In this document: piece by piece, positions 11,777 to 22,938 of the stretch
Layout: every line of letters begins with the position of its first letter
Numbering within the stretch: the stretch's first letter is position 1
Program-made: the position numbers and the translations under genes
Notes under the pieces: model-generated
Told to the model about the DNA's origin: nothing
Database searches by the model: none
The model's input: only the letters and a program-made list of their open reading frames with translations
Assembly (NCBI GenBank): GCA_001630475.1
Contig: KV419454.1
Location: forward strand, 17,626-81,625
Direction: 5' to 3'
Origin: Sistotremastrum niveocremeum HHB9708
Lineage: Eukaryota; Basidiomycota; Agaricomycetes; Sistotremastrales; Sistotremastraceae
DNA length: 64,000 nt

Positions 11777-14700
11777 GACGCCCTTCTTTCTCGCAAGCGC
11801 ACCAATGATGCTTGATTCTAAAGGCTGCGTACAAGTGGCGTGTGGATCGTCAGATATCATTGACCGCGAGGACTTGAGTCCTCAACGGAGCGCGGCAGGC
11901 GAGGTCGATAGAAACCTCTGCAACATTTACATAATTATTCAATTTCTGCTTTTACGACTGATCTAGATGGACTGCCCCCTGCTTTGGAGTGTTTCCTTCA
12001 TGTTCATGTTAATTTGGCGATGATAATGAATGCATGAGCTTTCACCGAGTGTTAGGCAAGGCATGGCAAAGATGTGCGATTACGTCACCGCTGGTCGTGG
12101 GAGAGCACTGCTGTGCCTGGTGGTCGACGGGCCGCTGTTCCAGAACTTGCGAGAATTAGTGAATGCCGTCACTTCGCTGAGCTAAGACGAAATATCTTGG
12201 AATGTGTTGGTGCACCAAAAATTTCAAATTTCAAAACTCTTACCTTCTGGTTCGAGCCTAGCATTTCATCGTGAACAAACAGTGGCGAGAGGTGGTTCAC
12301 TGCCGGATGCTTATAGAGTACTCTGATACTTCCATGTCATTCGTTTGTAGAATGCAGTCAGGCACTAAGCGTAACTTCCTTGTCCGGGATACTAAACTCC
12401 GTCTTGTCGATCTGCAGCATACATGGTCCAGTGGTCCTGGATACGGTACCTGGGTACAGTACCTTGCATGTCGGCATCTAGAAGAATCTCATTGAACGGT
12501 GTTCCGGCATTTCATGCCGTACTGATAAGAATCCGCATACCAGAGAAACTCCCACAGTCTCGCAGTCTCGTTCAATCATATGTAGGCCATGGAAGTAACG
12601 TTACTCGGAGAATTGAAACGCCGGTCCTCGAGCCGGCAATTCAAATCCGGTGACTAAACGACTCACAAGGTCCCGGAGCGTGGGTTAGACGCTGCACGAA
12701 CTTTTTGGCCATCGTGTGAGCATGGTTTGAGGAAATCCAGAAGTCTGGGTATGACTTTTGAGACCTGAATGCGATGCCCACGTTGGAAGTCTCCTGAACT
12801 GGGAGCCTTATGCCTGCTTGTTTATTCGACTGGATACCCAGGAGAACAGGTGTCTCGTATGAAAAGGTGTCCATGAACCAGACAAGATGTGCCGTAAGAG
12901 GAGGTTGTGCCGTGTCAGCAGGGTCTCAGTGGGTTCAAGTAGGGCAAGGTGTTTTCGAGAAGTCGTGGATCCTGACCCTGAAATTTGACGCTCGTTCGTA
13001 CTGCTTCGTAGTGATAGAATGTTTGAGAACATTGGAGGGACAGACACAGAAACACAGTCATGAGATGCCGGCATAATCCACGCGTACGAACGGTTTCAGT
13101 GACCATGACCTGCGTGGGTCCAATCGAGGAACGGTAGGCATGTGAAAAAACGAATAAAATGCCATCTGAAGAAGAAAAAATCAGCTCAAAAACTTCAAGT
13201 TCTGGGACCCACGAGTTTCTGTGCACTGATAAAAAATCCTTTGGATAAGCTCCGATCCAGAACCAAAGTTCTGCGCATTACCAGCGCATCCGTCCATTCG
13301 TGGTGGCGGTGACGCTGTAAGCAAGTGGCGTGCGCTGAAATAATTCCGCGATGGAAGACTCGGCTATTACCGGCAAATGTTTTCTTCGGAATCCTTGTTT
13401 CAACTAGAGCCCGTTGGCAACTGTGCTAGACAACAATTGTCAACAAGACAAATTGAAGAGAAGACTATCGAGTCATATTGCATTGCTTCTGCAGTGAAGG
13501 GGTGGTGATGCAGTCTCCACGTAGCCATTACTAGTACATCTGGCGCACGCCGGCGCAGGAGCTTCAGTGCTTCTCTCAACATGACTCGATTATCACGAGA
13601 CAGGTGATAGGAATAGTTATTGATTCATGCATAAAGTGGGACCAGACTGAGAGACGACGCGAGGCCCAACAAAACAGCGAACTCGAGGGACACGCAAGCA
13701 GGGTGGTGTACACAATGCAGCGATCAAACACGTTTCGATGCAATTTCGTAATAAAATGACAGACTGCGACCCTGCAGGCATGTGGATTTCGATGCCCTGT
13801 ATCGGAATACACAAGGTGGGCGCAATGACCAATGACCAATGACAAAATACAATATAAGACTGAGGTTGTTTCACCACTCGTCAACGAAATTGAGTGTCAT
13901 AGATGATTTTTTGGCGCCAGCATGGGTACGGTCGGTCTTGTGCATGCTGCGCTCTTGAGGTGCCTGTTACAACAAGACAGCTGGGGTGACCATCCCTTCT
14001 ATCACCGCAGTACCTTGGTTGCGAGTAGATTGGACGTTCCTTGGCGATCATACTCCGCGAGAAGAGAACTTCCTCAGCAGTGCATCCACTCATCGATCAG
14101 TCGGAGAAAGCTCAGAACCTGTACTGGCCAATATCAATAGATGCCGATCATGGACATGCATTGTGGAAAGATGAAAGCAACGGAGGCCGGAGAAGACATG
14201 GTTGCCTCAACACCACATGGAATGCGCAGTGCCAATATCCAAACGATGATGTAGATATGCCTTGTGAATGGGGTTATTCAAGTGTCGAAACGAGGGTCCT
14301 AGCCATCCGAGGTGAGCATGTTTCCACCACGCATACCGTGACACAGTGAAAAGAAGTAGAGGGTTGGCACAATTCCGGTTCACAGACGGGGCGATGGCAT
14401 GGCAGTTTGGCGAGGTCTCTCCTGAAAAACACTGTTTCAGATTGGTAGTCGGTATATCAAAAATATCGCGGAACAACAGCAAGACACTGCGGAACACGTC
14501 ACCCCGACCTTGTCCGACTTTTCAACAGCAGGGCCATCGTACCATGTTAACGTTGCGCACTTTACGGCTGTAGATCGATGGAACGATTGTTTACTGTCCG
14601 TTTTCAACGTTGCGACCCTGCGAATATACAAACTCAGACAAAGGTTCGCGTGGACCTCGTGTGGAGGAATCTGTAGCTGGCTAGGTACGTCCACGGGCAA

Positions 14701-15842
14701 GGCATCGATATACCATAGGCCAGAATGGTTTTGACAACCAGGCTGAGTGTGAGGAAGATCTGCGGAAGCTGGATAGGAGCGGACCATGTTCTATTGTCCG
14801 ATGTGTACCAGAACCTCAGAGAAGAAGACACGTGCCAAAAATACATCTAGTGCAACCATCGATCAGCACAAGTCTCTCGGCACGCCCAAACAAAGGAGAA
14901 AGCAGCCGCGATTACCTATTCGTCCGCTCTGAGTCAAAAAGCCAAGTAATTGGGAGAATTTTACCGCTCTAGGAATATTCTGAGGTTGGATTGTGTGATG
15001 CTACCGATGGCAATGCCATGTTCAGTCGCACAATACGTTCTAATGAAGCTTAATGAAGCGAGAGAACCACTCGAGAATCGGAGAACCGCCCTAGATTGAA
15101 TGAGATCCACCGATCGCGATGTCCCGACGAGCTCAGAATAGAAAGGATCGAAATCTGAATGCATTATTCGTGCGCTAGATGGACAAGACAATGATGGTCA
15201 CTCGTCCCGCTAGTATGCCCTGATTTTAGTAGCATCCAGAGGTACAGAAATGCTGTCTTACCTAAGGGGTTTCTTTCATAGGAAAATATTTTATGCATGT
15301 CTCGTGCGCGGCAAGCTTTGAAGGGTAAAGGACCCTAAGCTAACTCGTGTTGATGACTCGCGCCCCGCAGTCCACGGAACCCGCAGTGACTTGATGTCCC
15401 GGATACTACTGCACAATAACGCGAGAATGAGACAGTCAGGGAAGCTAGCTCCTATCAAATAAGCAGTGCAGCGATGAATTGGCATAATGAGGCACGAACA
15501 GGTGGACCAACTGCCAGTGTCACTCGGGAACGTCGAGGAATCTGCACGCTTGTATTTTGTCGGGGTTTATATCGATCCAAATTCAAATTTGACTTTACCG
15601 AGCGCGCACATGGTGCATATTTGGGATTATCATGATCACGATGTTCAAGTGCTGGCAGTTAGAATGAGCCAGATAGTTGGCAAGATAGTTGACGCGTTGA
15701 CGATTGAGATCATCACCACACCCCTCAAATGCATCAGACCACCAATGAAGACTCGTTTCTAATACACTATCAGATACGACTAATCGAGCTGGTTGAGACA
15801 TGCCTCCCTCGCAGATACACATGGAGTCGAGAGCGCCGACGA
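11777..15842. other. Gene-poor stretch
   Basis: About 4 kb without a recognisable gene. Open frames are short (at most ~115 codons), overlap on both strands and show no domains or splice-compatible neighbours. Structures seen are a 7-bp tandem repeat at 13824-13843 and a 12-bp palindrome AGTAACGTTACT at 12594-12605 that may be chance. Confidence 0.45.
13824..13843. repeat. Heptamer tandem repeat (AATGACC)2.9
   Basis: Two exact copies of AATGACC followed by AATGAC. One of several 7-bp tandem arrays in the non-coding parts of this window. Confidence 0.8.
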
Positions 15843-16878
15843 TCAATCATCTGTCTTCTCGTCATCGTCATCATCATCGTCCCCGAAATTCTTCAGCTTC
15901 TCCTTAGCTGTCTCCATCACGTTGCGCGCAAGAACGAATGCATCACCGTTCAAGGCCTTCTCCCACATATTCTGGGCCAAGCTCCATTGGGATCCGTTCG
16001 ATATGCTCTCTTGTAAGGTTTCGAGAATCCGTGAAGTAGGATTCAAAACCTTCCCATACGACTTGCGAAGCATGTCGTACGTTTCCGAGGGAAGAGGTGA
16101 TAAAGGGATCAGCATTGACTGTGCTCTGCAGTGAAGTGAGAGTCTGTGGTAGAGCGACTATTACGACACCGACTCACGTGAATTGGGAGAAATTGGGCAA
16201 GGGAGGCATTGGAGCAGGTCTCCGTTGCGGAGGCGGTGTGGAAGACTCTGCCTGTTGCTTTGGTTTCGGTGGCACTTGATATCCAGTAGCTTTATTCTGG
16301 GCCTCCTCCTCCCTTTGCTTCTCCGAGATTTCCTTCTTTCGCATCCAATCGGTTTGCTGCTCAAGATTCAGTCTGAGCATGTCAAGCTTCTCTTGAGTAG
16401 CCCATCGACTCTTTGTCGTCCAAAGATACCAACCCTCCTCCCAATTCTTCACATCCTTCGCACCGACGCCTCCAACCTGGCCGTTTGCCACAGCTTCCTT
16501 TGGCTGACCTTCCGGAGGCAATGGCATCTTGCGTTTCTCCACTTCATGAGCGCGCACAAAACGTATGCAGAATGTTCGACAAGACGGTTCGGCATGCTCT
16601 GTTCGTCCTCGTGACGTTTGAGAGCAGTAGGAGAAACATCGTTCGTCGGTGCGAGGTGAATATGCACCAGGTGGTAGTCTTAGTATCTGGAATCTAGGCA
16701 GCCATTCCCATGGATCGTCTGGTTGACTTGGTTGTTGTGATGAGCTCTCCTGACGGTGGTTAACGTAACTCGAGTCTGAGGCCTGATCTGAGGTCTGAGG
16801 CGTCGAAGAGCTCTGGTGTGCCATGGTAAACGCTAACGGCGTTAGCGGGATGGGGCGGAGTTCGAATGAGACGCTCAT
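15843..16878 (-). CDS. Conserved-looking protein of unknown function with acidic tail
   Basis: Two exons, 16178-16878 and 15843-16125, joined across a 52-nt intron (GTGAGT donor, CTGCAG acceptor) in phase. This gives 327 residues from the ATG at 16878, or 309 from a second in-frame ATG at 16824 (MAHQSSST), which may be the true start. An N-terminal ~50-residue Ser/Gln-rich segment is followed by DPWEWLPRFQILRLPPG and a cysteine-containing block with PSCRTFCIR. Next come the tryptophan-rich NWEEGWYLWTTKSRWATQEK and a charged helix with Lys/Glu/Gln runs. A Pro-rich linker (PPPQRRPAPMPPLP) leads to a helical C-terminal domain ending in seven aspartates, then EKTDD. The composition and splice fit argue for a real gene. 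No domain name comes to mind, so I assign no function. Confidence 0.75.
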
Positions 16879-18017
16879 AACTTTAATTCCGCCTTCCAGT
16901 GTGGCCCTCAGCGGGCCATCCAGAGCATTGTAGTCGCAATGTTCTCTTTAATAATCTTAAAGATCGAACATGAAACAAGTCTTCCATGACCTCATGGAAG
17001 ATCAACTGTCAATCCGGGCCTTGTATCCTCGAGAACCAAGCTCGCCCGCGCCGTGGTCAACAGGTTGCGCTCAGTATTTCTTGGTACTCTATAAAGCGCT
17101 TCAACTCCTCGTTACTCGTCGACCACTTCATGGCTCCGAGATCTGTGCCAATTCTGGCAAAACCCAGGCTGTGTCCCATATAGGAGCTTGATGCGCTTGG
17201 ACTGCAAGATGCTAAGAGATCAGCCTGTCGCTCGGCGCCGAAAAATGCTGTGGCAGGTTGTCTGCGTACAGATGTTTTGTAGATGGTACACGCTCAGTTC
17301 TTGGACCGATCTTGGCTCCTTGTATCCTGCATTCATTGTCGGCCTTGCCCTCTTCATCCCATTGGTCTCTGCCGTCATCTTAGCATCGTTGGCGGTTTTG
17401 ACATGCAACTTGTGAGACAGCCTGGCCCTGGCTTCTACGTTCCCTTCCTGTTCTCGCGGTTGGTTCTATGGTCCACTGGGTCAATTGCGGTGATCTGTGA
17501 CGCCTCCCCTGCATGTATGCTGCTGTATTGTTGCACGTCCGGTGTTGTGTTCAACCTCAGTATCTCGGCTCACTCGTATATTCTTGTCTCTGTAGAAACC
17601 GGAGTCACTTCTCTCCTCCTGTACTATGTGATATCCTAAGGAGTTGAACCACCAATCACCACACAACAATCGAGGTTCCGATGACTGGATGCCCTTGGGG
17701 TACCTCTTCAGTGCACAGAATCCCGAGGGCTGAGAAGTTCCTAAACTGTTCATCTCTTCGAGATCACAGGATTCAGGCATAGCGATCATAGTCTGATCAT
17801 GATCATCGTGTTCCGAACAGCACCCGGACCGGACTTGGAATAGTCACAGTGGCTATGCACGATGGCTGCACTGAATAATTTCAAATTTCGTACCTCGGCT
17901 AGCTACAGGAGAAAGTTCGAGAAAAAAAAACGTATCGTGTGGGGTATATATAAGGCTCTGGACGTACTACACCCTGTCAACCATACATTATTTCCCTCGT
18001 CCACTTCCTCAGAACAA
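16879..18017. other. Intergenic between divergent unknown genes
   Basis: About 1.1 kb serving two divergent genes. A plus-strand open frame near 17283-17415 encodes a run of hydrophobic residues but has no homology that I recognise and no splice partners. A strong TATA box lies at its right end (listed separately). Confidence 0.45.
17945..17954 (+). promoter_or_regulatory. TATA box of the 18.0 kb gene
   Basis: TATATATAAG, 73 bp before the ATG at 18018, with a pyrimidine-rich CTTCCTC-containing leader between. This is a textbook position for a TATA box in a fungal promoter. Confidence 0.6.
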
Positions 18018-18500
18018 ATGTCCTCTCCGGCACAACACATCCGCCCTGCAAATGGATACCCTCTCTCCGACATCATAACCTATCGATACAAACAAGACAT
18101 GGTCTACGTAACCCCCGCTCAGAATTATATCGTATGCCAAATATTCTATGTACCTATAATATCCACTCATCTAACCCACCAACAGGACGCCGTCCAATCA
18201 GCCAAAGACGTATTCCCAAGCCTTCGAGCCGAACCAATCGAAAACATCACACTGGCTCTAAACGTGAGCCTCGGAGACGGTGTAAAGCCAGTCAGAATCG
18301 CACCTGCAGTATGGCCTGCAGTCCGTGCAACAGTGGCAAAATATGAGATCCTCGAAGTTGATCTCTCGGAAAAGCCTGTATACGACAAAGAGCTCGTATA
18401 TAATAAGGCACAGGTTGTTAAATCTGAGTGGTTGATGCCACCACCTGAGGCGAACGAGGAGAAACGCCGGAGTTGGATCGCACAATTGTTGAGACCGTGA
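18018..18500 (+). CDS. Small soluble protein of unknown function
   Basis: Two exons, 18018-18131 and 18186-18500, coding for 142 residues. The ATG at 18018 (MSSPAQHIRPANGYPLSD) is preferred to an upstream in-frame ATG at 17862, because the TATA box lies between them. The 54-nt intron (GTATGC to CCAACAG) is a multiple of three and lacks a stop, so an unspliced message would also be read through with 18 extra hydrophobic residues. The spliced form reads VTPAQNYIDAVQSAKDVFP across the junction, which looks natural. The product has mixed alpha/beta character, a VWPAVRATVAKYEILEVDL segment and a charged C terminus; no signal peptide or membrane segment. I do not recognise the family. Confidence 0.7.
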   Translation: MSSPAQHIRPANGYPLSDIITYRYKQDMVYVTPAQNYIVCQIFYVPIISTHLTHQQDAVQSAKDVFPSLRAEPIENITLALNVSLGDGVKPVRIAPAVWPAVRATVAKYEILEVDLSEKPVYDKELVYNKAQVVKSEWLMPPPEANEEKRRSWIAQLLRP

Positions 18501-18717
18501 ATTGTACTTCGAGGACACTCACGCGATGTATCGCGTTTTGTGGGAATTGCATGTACGATTATTGTATGTATTGATTATGGGCGAGCTTCCATCAAGATGG
18601 CATTCAGGGACAATACAGTTATTGGTGCTGCAACGTAGTCCGATTAAGTACCAAAAGTACTAATAAGTGATATTAGTGTACACGAGGGAGAACATACAAC
18701 AGAACTTGTGACAAAGG

Positions 18718-20303
18718 TTACAATTGTGCATGGCGAAGAAGTGCCTTATTCCTGAACGCAGCATTGAATTGAAGCAAAGTATTAATATCCCTCACCCATT
18801 CATCCTCTCCATCCGTCTCATCAAGCTGCGAGAGTGGCGAATGCGATGTCGGATCATCCATAAGGCCTGACGCATCCACTCCCACAACGGGTAGTGCAAG
18901 ATCCTGAGGGGGAACAGTCACTCGGCTGGACGCTGAAGGCGACCATCGTGCTACACAGGGTACCGGCCAACGTGAAACCCGGATCTTGACGGATTCGCCT
19001 GGGTGCAATGTACGAGCTTCTTGGCCGTCCATGGACACCTCGGCTGGCGCGCGAGAATCCTTGTGCACCTGGAGATTGAGTTATCAGTGTACATTCCTTG
19101 GTCTTGCTGGTTAAAAAAAGCGCCCGGTTATCAATCAAGTCGCCGAGCGCGCAGTGCACAGAAAGTGAAGCGTATGGAGGGCACAGTTGCAAGGAAGTGC
19201 ATTGACTAAAGGCTTACCCTAAGTTGTATCTCGCTGGTTCCAGGTAGAAGAAGAGGTCGGAAAGAAAGGCTCCTTGGGCATATTGGAGTCAACAAGATCG
19301 TGCGGACGGACGGGTGAACGATCGGGCCTCCGGAAGACAAAGAGTAGGCAGTTGAGCCCGTGGGTGTGGCTACTATCAGGCCATCCGACTACGAACGATG
19401 AGAAATCAATTTCCAAACTAGCAAGGAATATAATAGTACGTAGTACGTACCACTGCCTCGGTGAGATGAGTCCCATCGACATACGCGTCGATCCGGTTGA
19501 GATGAGCAGATCTGCCGCGATGTAGTGTCACTTCATTCATGACTTGCCAGCCTTGAGAAGTGGAAGGCGTCAGTTTATCGTGGCGACATTCGATGACATT
19601 TTGGCTGCGTACCTTCAAGCCCGCATGCGATGTCTTCTCCACCATCAGTTCTTTGCTCCTCAGCGTCAAGAAAGGTGCAGCCTAATCTCATCCGCTCCAT
19701 CGTCGTCGCTTCACCCGCAAATATGCGTGCCAATACTTTGGGAAATGAGTCGATGTCTAGTCACTCGACTGTCAATCAGGACAATCCCGGATAATCAAAT
19801 CGATCCTCACGGAACGGAAGCAGGAACCCAAGGCTGCCCATCGAGAAACTTAGGACGGGCGGTATTCGACCTCTCCTAAACAAAGAAGAGGCTCGAAGGA
19901 TAGTTCCATCACCTCCTAAAGTCACGACAAGATCGATGGGCGTGACGCTCTCTGAAGCAAACGAGTCAGTGGAAGGTCAGAAGAGAAGTCACGGAACTAA
20001 CGCGGAGACCAATGTTCCAAACCTTCCGGAGGGTCGGTCATGGTAGAATGATATAGTTTGGTGGTTGGGTAGACCTTTTGAAGATGACTTCGTATTCAAG
20101 TCAGATAGGCGTCGTGGCTGCATCAATGCAGTCGAAGCTCACCTGAGAACATATGTCAGAGCCTCTGCGACGATCTTGTCATTTCTCTTCTTGACGAACA
20201 AGATGGACTTGGGAGGCAGAATGGGACGTCCAGATGAATAATCTGAGCTTGAGCTAGCTGCGATGTGCCTCAGTCGGCGGAGGGCTCGGTGGAGCTGGCG
20301 CAT
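18718..20303 (-). CDS. NAD(H) kinase, probably mitochondrial (POS5-like)
   Basis: Phosphorylates NAD+ or NADH to NADP(H) with ATP. Seven exons: 20143-20303, 20002-20087, 19811-19951, 19613-19756, 19451-19551, 19218-19388 and 18718-19068; every junction keeps phase, giving 384 residues. The ATP/NAD kinase signature GGDGT is at residues 95-99 ([15 protein letters not shown]). The NE motif is in [11 protein letters not shown] (183-184). The NAD-binding glycine-rich block [19 protein letters not shown] is at 219-237. The C-terminal beta-sandwich strand EVSMDGQE and [16 protein letters not shown] follow. The start at 20303 is the first in-frame ATG after an upstream stop. It gives [20 protein letters not shown], an Arg-rich acid-free leader typical of mitochondrial targeting, which favours a Pos5-type over a cytosolic Utr1-type enzyme. 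NAD versus NADH preference cannot be read from sequence. Confidence 0.93.
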
Positions 20304-20959
20304 AGGAGCTGAAGACGCACGAAGACGAAGACGCCCATCGTCTGCCCTGGGTTATCTCAAGCCTCCGTTGCCCCGATATAGCCTTTCTGTACGAGTAACA
20401 TTTGGTTTGATTGAGCAGCCTAGGGCGAAAGACACTCCGTAGACTCATGTCGACGTCGAGGACAACGTCGAGGATGGACCGGCCTTCGGAGCGTTCCGAG
20501 GCTTTAGTGCTGTCACCGGCCTCGTCATGAGCGCACAAATCCAGCGCTCTTTCTGTATAGCCAAAACTCCTGGGCCTTAGGATACTAACGAAGATAATCG
20601 TTGCTATGGAAAACGGAACAAGAACAATAACTACATGCGACAGAATAACGAGATAACATGCGAAATAGTGCACAGCACTTTCGCGATGCATGTGGAAACC
20701 AGACGCACTGTCGAGTATTCCACATGCACATGTACACAGTCCGTCACGACAAAGTCATGGCAATCTGATGTCCATCAGACACGAGACGCGCGATAAATCC
20801 CCAGCGTTGCTTCATTCATTTACCGGAAGGCTCTCGTACGCATGTTTTCGACGAAAACATGCTCGGTTCGCAGAGCGAACTGTAACCCGATCGCGAAGGC
20901 CTATGTGAATGTTCAGAAGGGTAGGCGAAGGATCAAGCACATGTAGCTTACTGTGGCCA
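20304..20959. other. Intergenic between tandem minus-strand genes
   Basis: About 650 bp between the stop of the coiled-coil gene (20960) and the NAD kinase start (20303). It holds the NAD kinase promoter and a near-perfect 23-bp palindrome (separate entry). A minus-strand open frame reaching to 20691 is an extension of a different frame upstream of the kinase start and is not needed. Confidence 0.5.
20840..20862. promoter_or_regulatory. Perfect palindrome with 11-bp arms
   Basis: Arm GCATGTTTTCG at 20840-20850, one central base, and its exact reverse complement CGAAAACATGC at 20852-20862. It sits about 540 bp upstream of the NAD kinase start and about 100 bp beyond the stop of the coiled-coil gene. 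Either a dimeric transcription-factor site or an RNA hairpin in the 3' untranslated region of the coiled-coil gene is possible; the sequence does not decide. Confidence 0.5.
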
Positions 20960-22097
20960 CTATGAAGCTGTGACGAGTGGTGGTTGCTGAGCTGTAGGCG
21001 CGTTTGCGGCGACCATTTGGAAAGCAACCTGAAAGAAGAAACAAAGAGACATCGGTTTACAACTCAAGTTTCAGTCAAAGGGAAGCCACGAACTCCGATA
21101 TCTGTGATAACGACAGCTTAAGTTGAGAACACGAAAGCAAGGCACGCGACCAGAAAGCACTTACGATGCATGAACTTGTTCAGATTGCGTCTGAAGAGAT
21201 GATGTGACAAGAGGCCGACGGAGAAGACACTGGAGCTTACTCTCGTGAATCAGTTTCAGGAAGACCATACTCTTGACAAAGTTGCCGGGCGGATGCGGGC
21301 CCCAAAGCAAAGATCGCAGCCAGATTTTTGGGGAAGATCTCCGAGACTTCCCCTGTACTTCGGACGAGAGGATGCAGTGGCTCAAGGAGATGGTTTGATC
21401 GGAGTAGTGAGTTGGCACGACGAGCCTCCCTGGATATTAAATTCAATGCACGATCGACGATAACTCTCGATGAATGGACTCACGAGTTGTGAAGGCTCTT
21501 CCGAACTTCTGCGATCTGGCGTTTGTGTTCTCTCACTTGGTCCCGGAGCTTTTGGGGGATCTGTTCACGAAGCTATACAAGAAGAACGTCAAGATCGGTG
21601 AGGAGGGTAGTACTAGAATCGTGCGTACCTGGAATTCGACTTGGTCTCTCACTTGTTGAGCGACCTGTTCGCGTATCATGGCGTAAACGTGCCCTCGGAG
21701 ATGTTCGATGATCTGCTCCTTCAGCACGTCGCGGAGAAGGATCTTAAGCTCAGTGATCCTTTCTTCCTGCTTCCGATCTTGCACCTGCAGCTGGCGTCGC
21801 AAATGATTGATCTACAGATCCGTCAGATCACTCGTCTATCAATGAGATTATCAGTCATACCTGATGCGCAGATTCCATTGCAGGTCCGATGGCTGCAACT
21901 CTCGCAGTTTGTTCTCCCAGTGAGTCAAAAGTCGCGCCCAGAGAACTAAGAGTTTGCTTCATGACTTCCAGAAGCTCGCCGACATCAGTGAGATCAGGTC
22001 CATCAAGGACTGTCAGCGTGGTCATTCCAGTTTTCGGAGTCGCAAAATCCATGGCCAGGGCATTAACGTTTGGGGAAGCTTTAATCGGAGAAGTCAT
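20960..22097 (-). CDS. Coiled-coil protein of unknown function, with a predicted 8-nt exon
   Basis: Seven exons fit in phase: 21861-22097, 21629-21811, 21484-21572, 21241-21429, 21165-21190, 21094-21101 and 20960-21028, giving 266 residues. The N terminus (MTSPIKASPNVNALAMD) is followed by helix-rich sequence. This includes DLTDVGELLEVMKQTLSSLG and a long charged coiled coil (RRQLQVQDRKQEERITELK, then LREQIPQKLRDQVREHKRQ). It continues EARRANSLLRSNHLLEPLHP and SEIFPKNLAAIFALGPASAR. The C terminus reads KFMHHIGVAFQMVAANAP and depends on the 8-nt exon ATATCGGA flanked by CACAG and GTTCGT. Skipping that exon shifts the frame. Exons 1-4 are convincing; the last three are a best fit. No function can be assigned; the protein should be soluble. 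Confidence 0.75.
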
Positions 22098-22938
22098 GTC
22101 GATTTTGAGATAGGTGGGGCTACTAGTACTCGTAGCTCGATGCGGAAGGTGATGATGGTGATGGAAGATGTAGACCAGAAGGAGAACAGAGTGTTCAAGT
22201 CTCTTATACCCTATGCAGAACAGCGTCGGTCAGGTTGCGAACTGGCGAGGGAGACAAGGGAAACGTGGTCGACACGAGGTAAAAATGCGGCTCTCATAGC
22301 CACATGTTTGCCCTAGGAGTCAGAGCAGAGAAAAGGCTGGCAATCTCTTCTAGATGATTCCCGAGTTTTGCCAACGACGAACACTGGCGCATCACGACAT
22401 AGCAAACTGGAAATCTGACAGGACAGCTGGAAGAGCACGTCTTTGAGGCCTGGCCAATATTGTACGCGAATGCATTTTCCGAAACGACGGGCAGAAGGGT
22501 GGCCGGTCAATTGGAATCCCATTTGTGATATCCGAAATTGTTTCGGAGAGGTGAGGTAGTCTTCATGATACGATTTCTTGCCATGATATCGACGTGCGAG
22601 TCACGGTCTTGATGATAGCAAAAACGCCTGCCTTTAATGGCAGGGTTGAATGAGGAAGCAGCAGTTCTATGAAGTAAAGATCGAAATGGACAGCATATCG
22701 TGCTGGTTGTTGCAGTTGTCCATGGCAGAGTCCACGAGCCAACGATCGATGTGCAGAGCGCTGAGCAGGACTGTCGGCTTTCTCGGCTTCCGAAATTCTT
22801 TCGGCCGGCGAGCATTTCTGAGGGTTCTCACGTTCAATTCTCATTTGAGCCGGACAACATAATTTATTGAATAAATAATCACTGGGGGGTGGGTAGAATG
22901 GGATTGGGATTGGCACCAAGCAAGTTCAAGTGAGTGTA
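22098..22938. other. Intergenic, upstream of the coiled-coil gene
   Basis: About 840 bp between the 3' end of the AIM9-like gene and the start of the coiled-coil gene, presumably promoter. A 118-codon minus-strand open frame at 22563-22919 has no recognisable domain and no good start. Confidence 0.45.

Noticed and set aside
12594-12605. 12-bp perfect palindrome AGTAACGTTACT
   Set aside because: Short palindromes of this size are expected by chance in 64 kb; no gene context.
17283-17415. Hydrophobic open frame that could encode a membrane peptide
   Set aside because: Lies in a divergent promoter region, no family features, likely chance from T-rich sequence.
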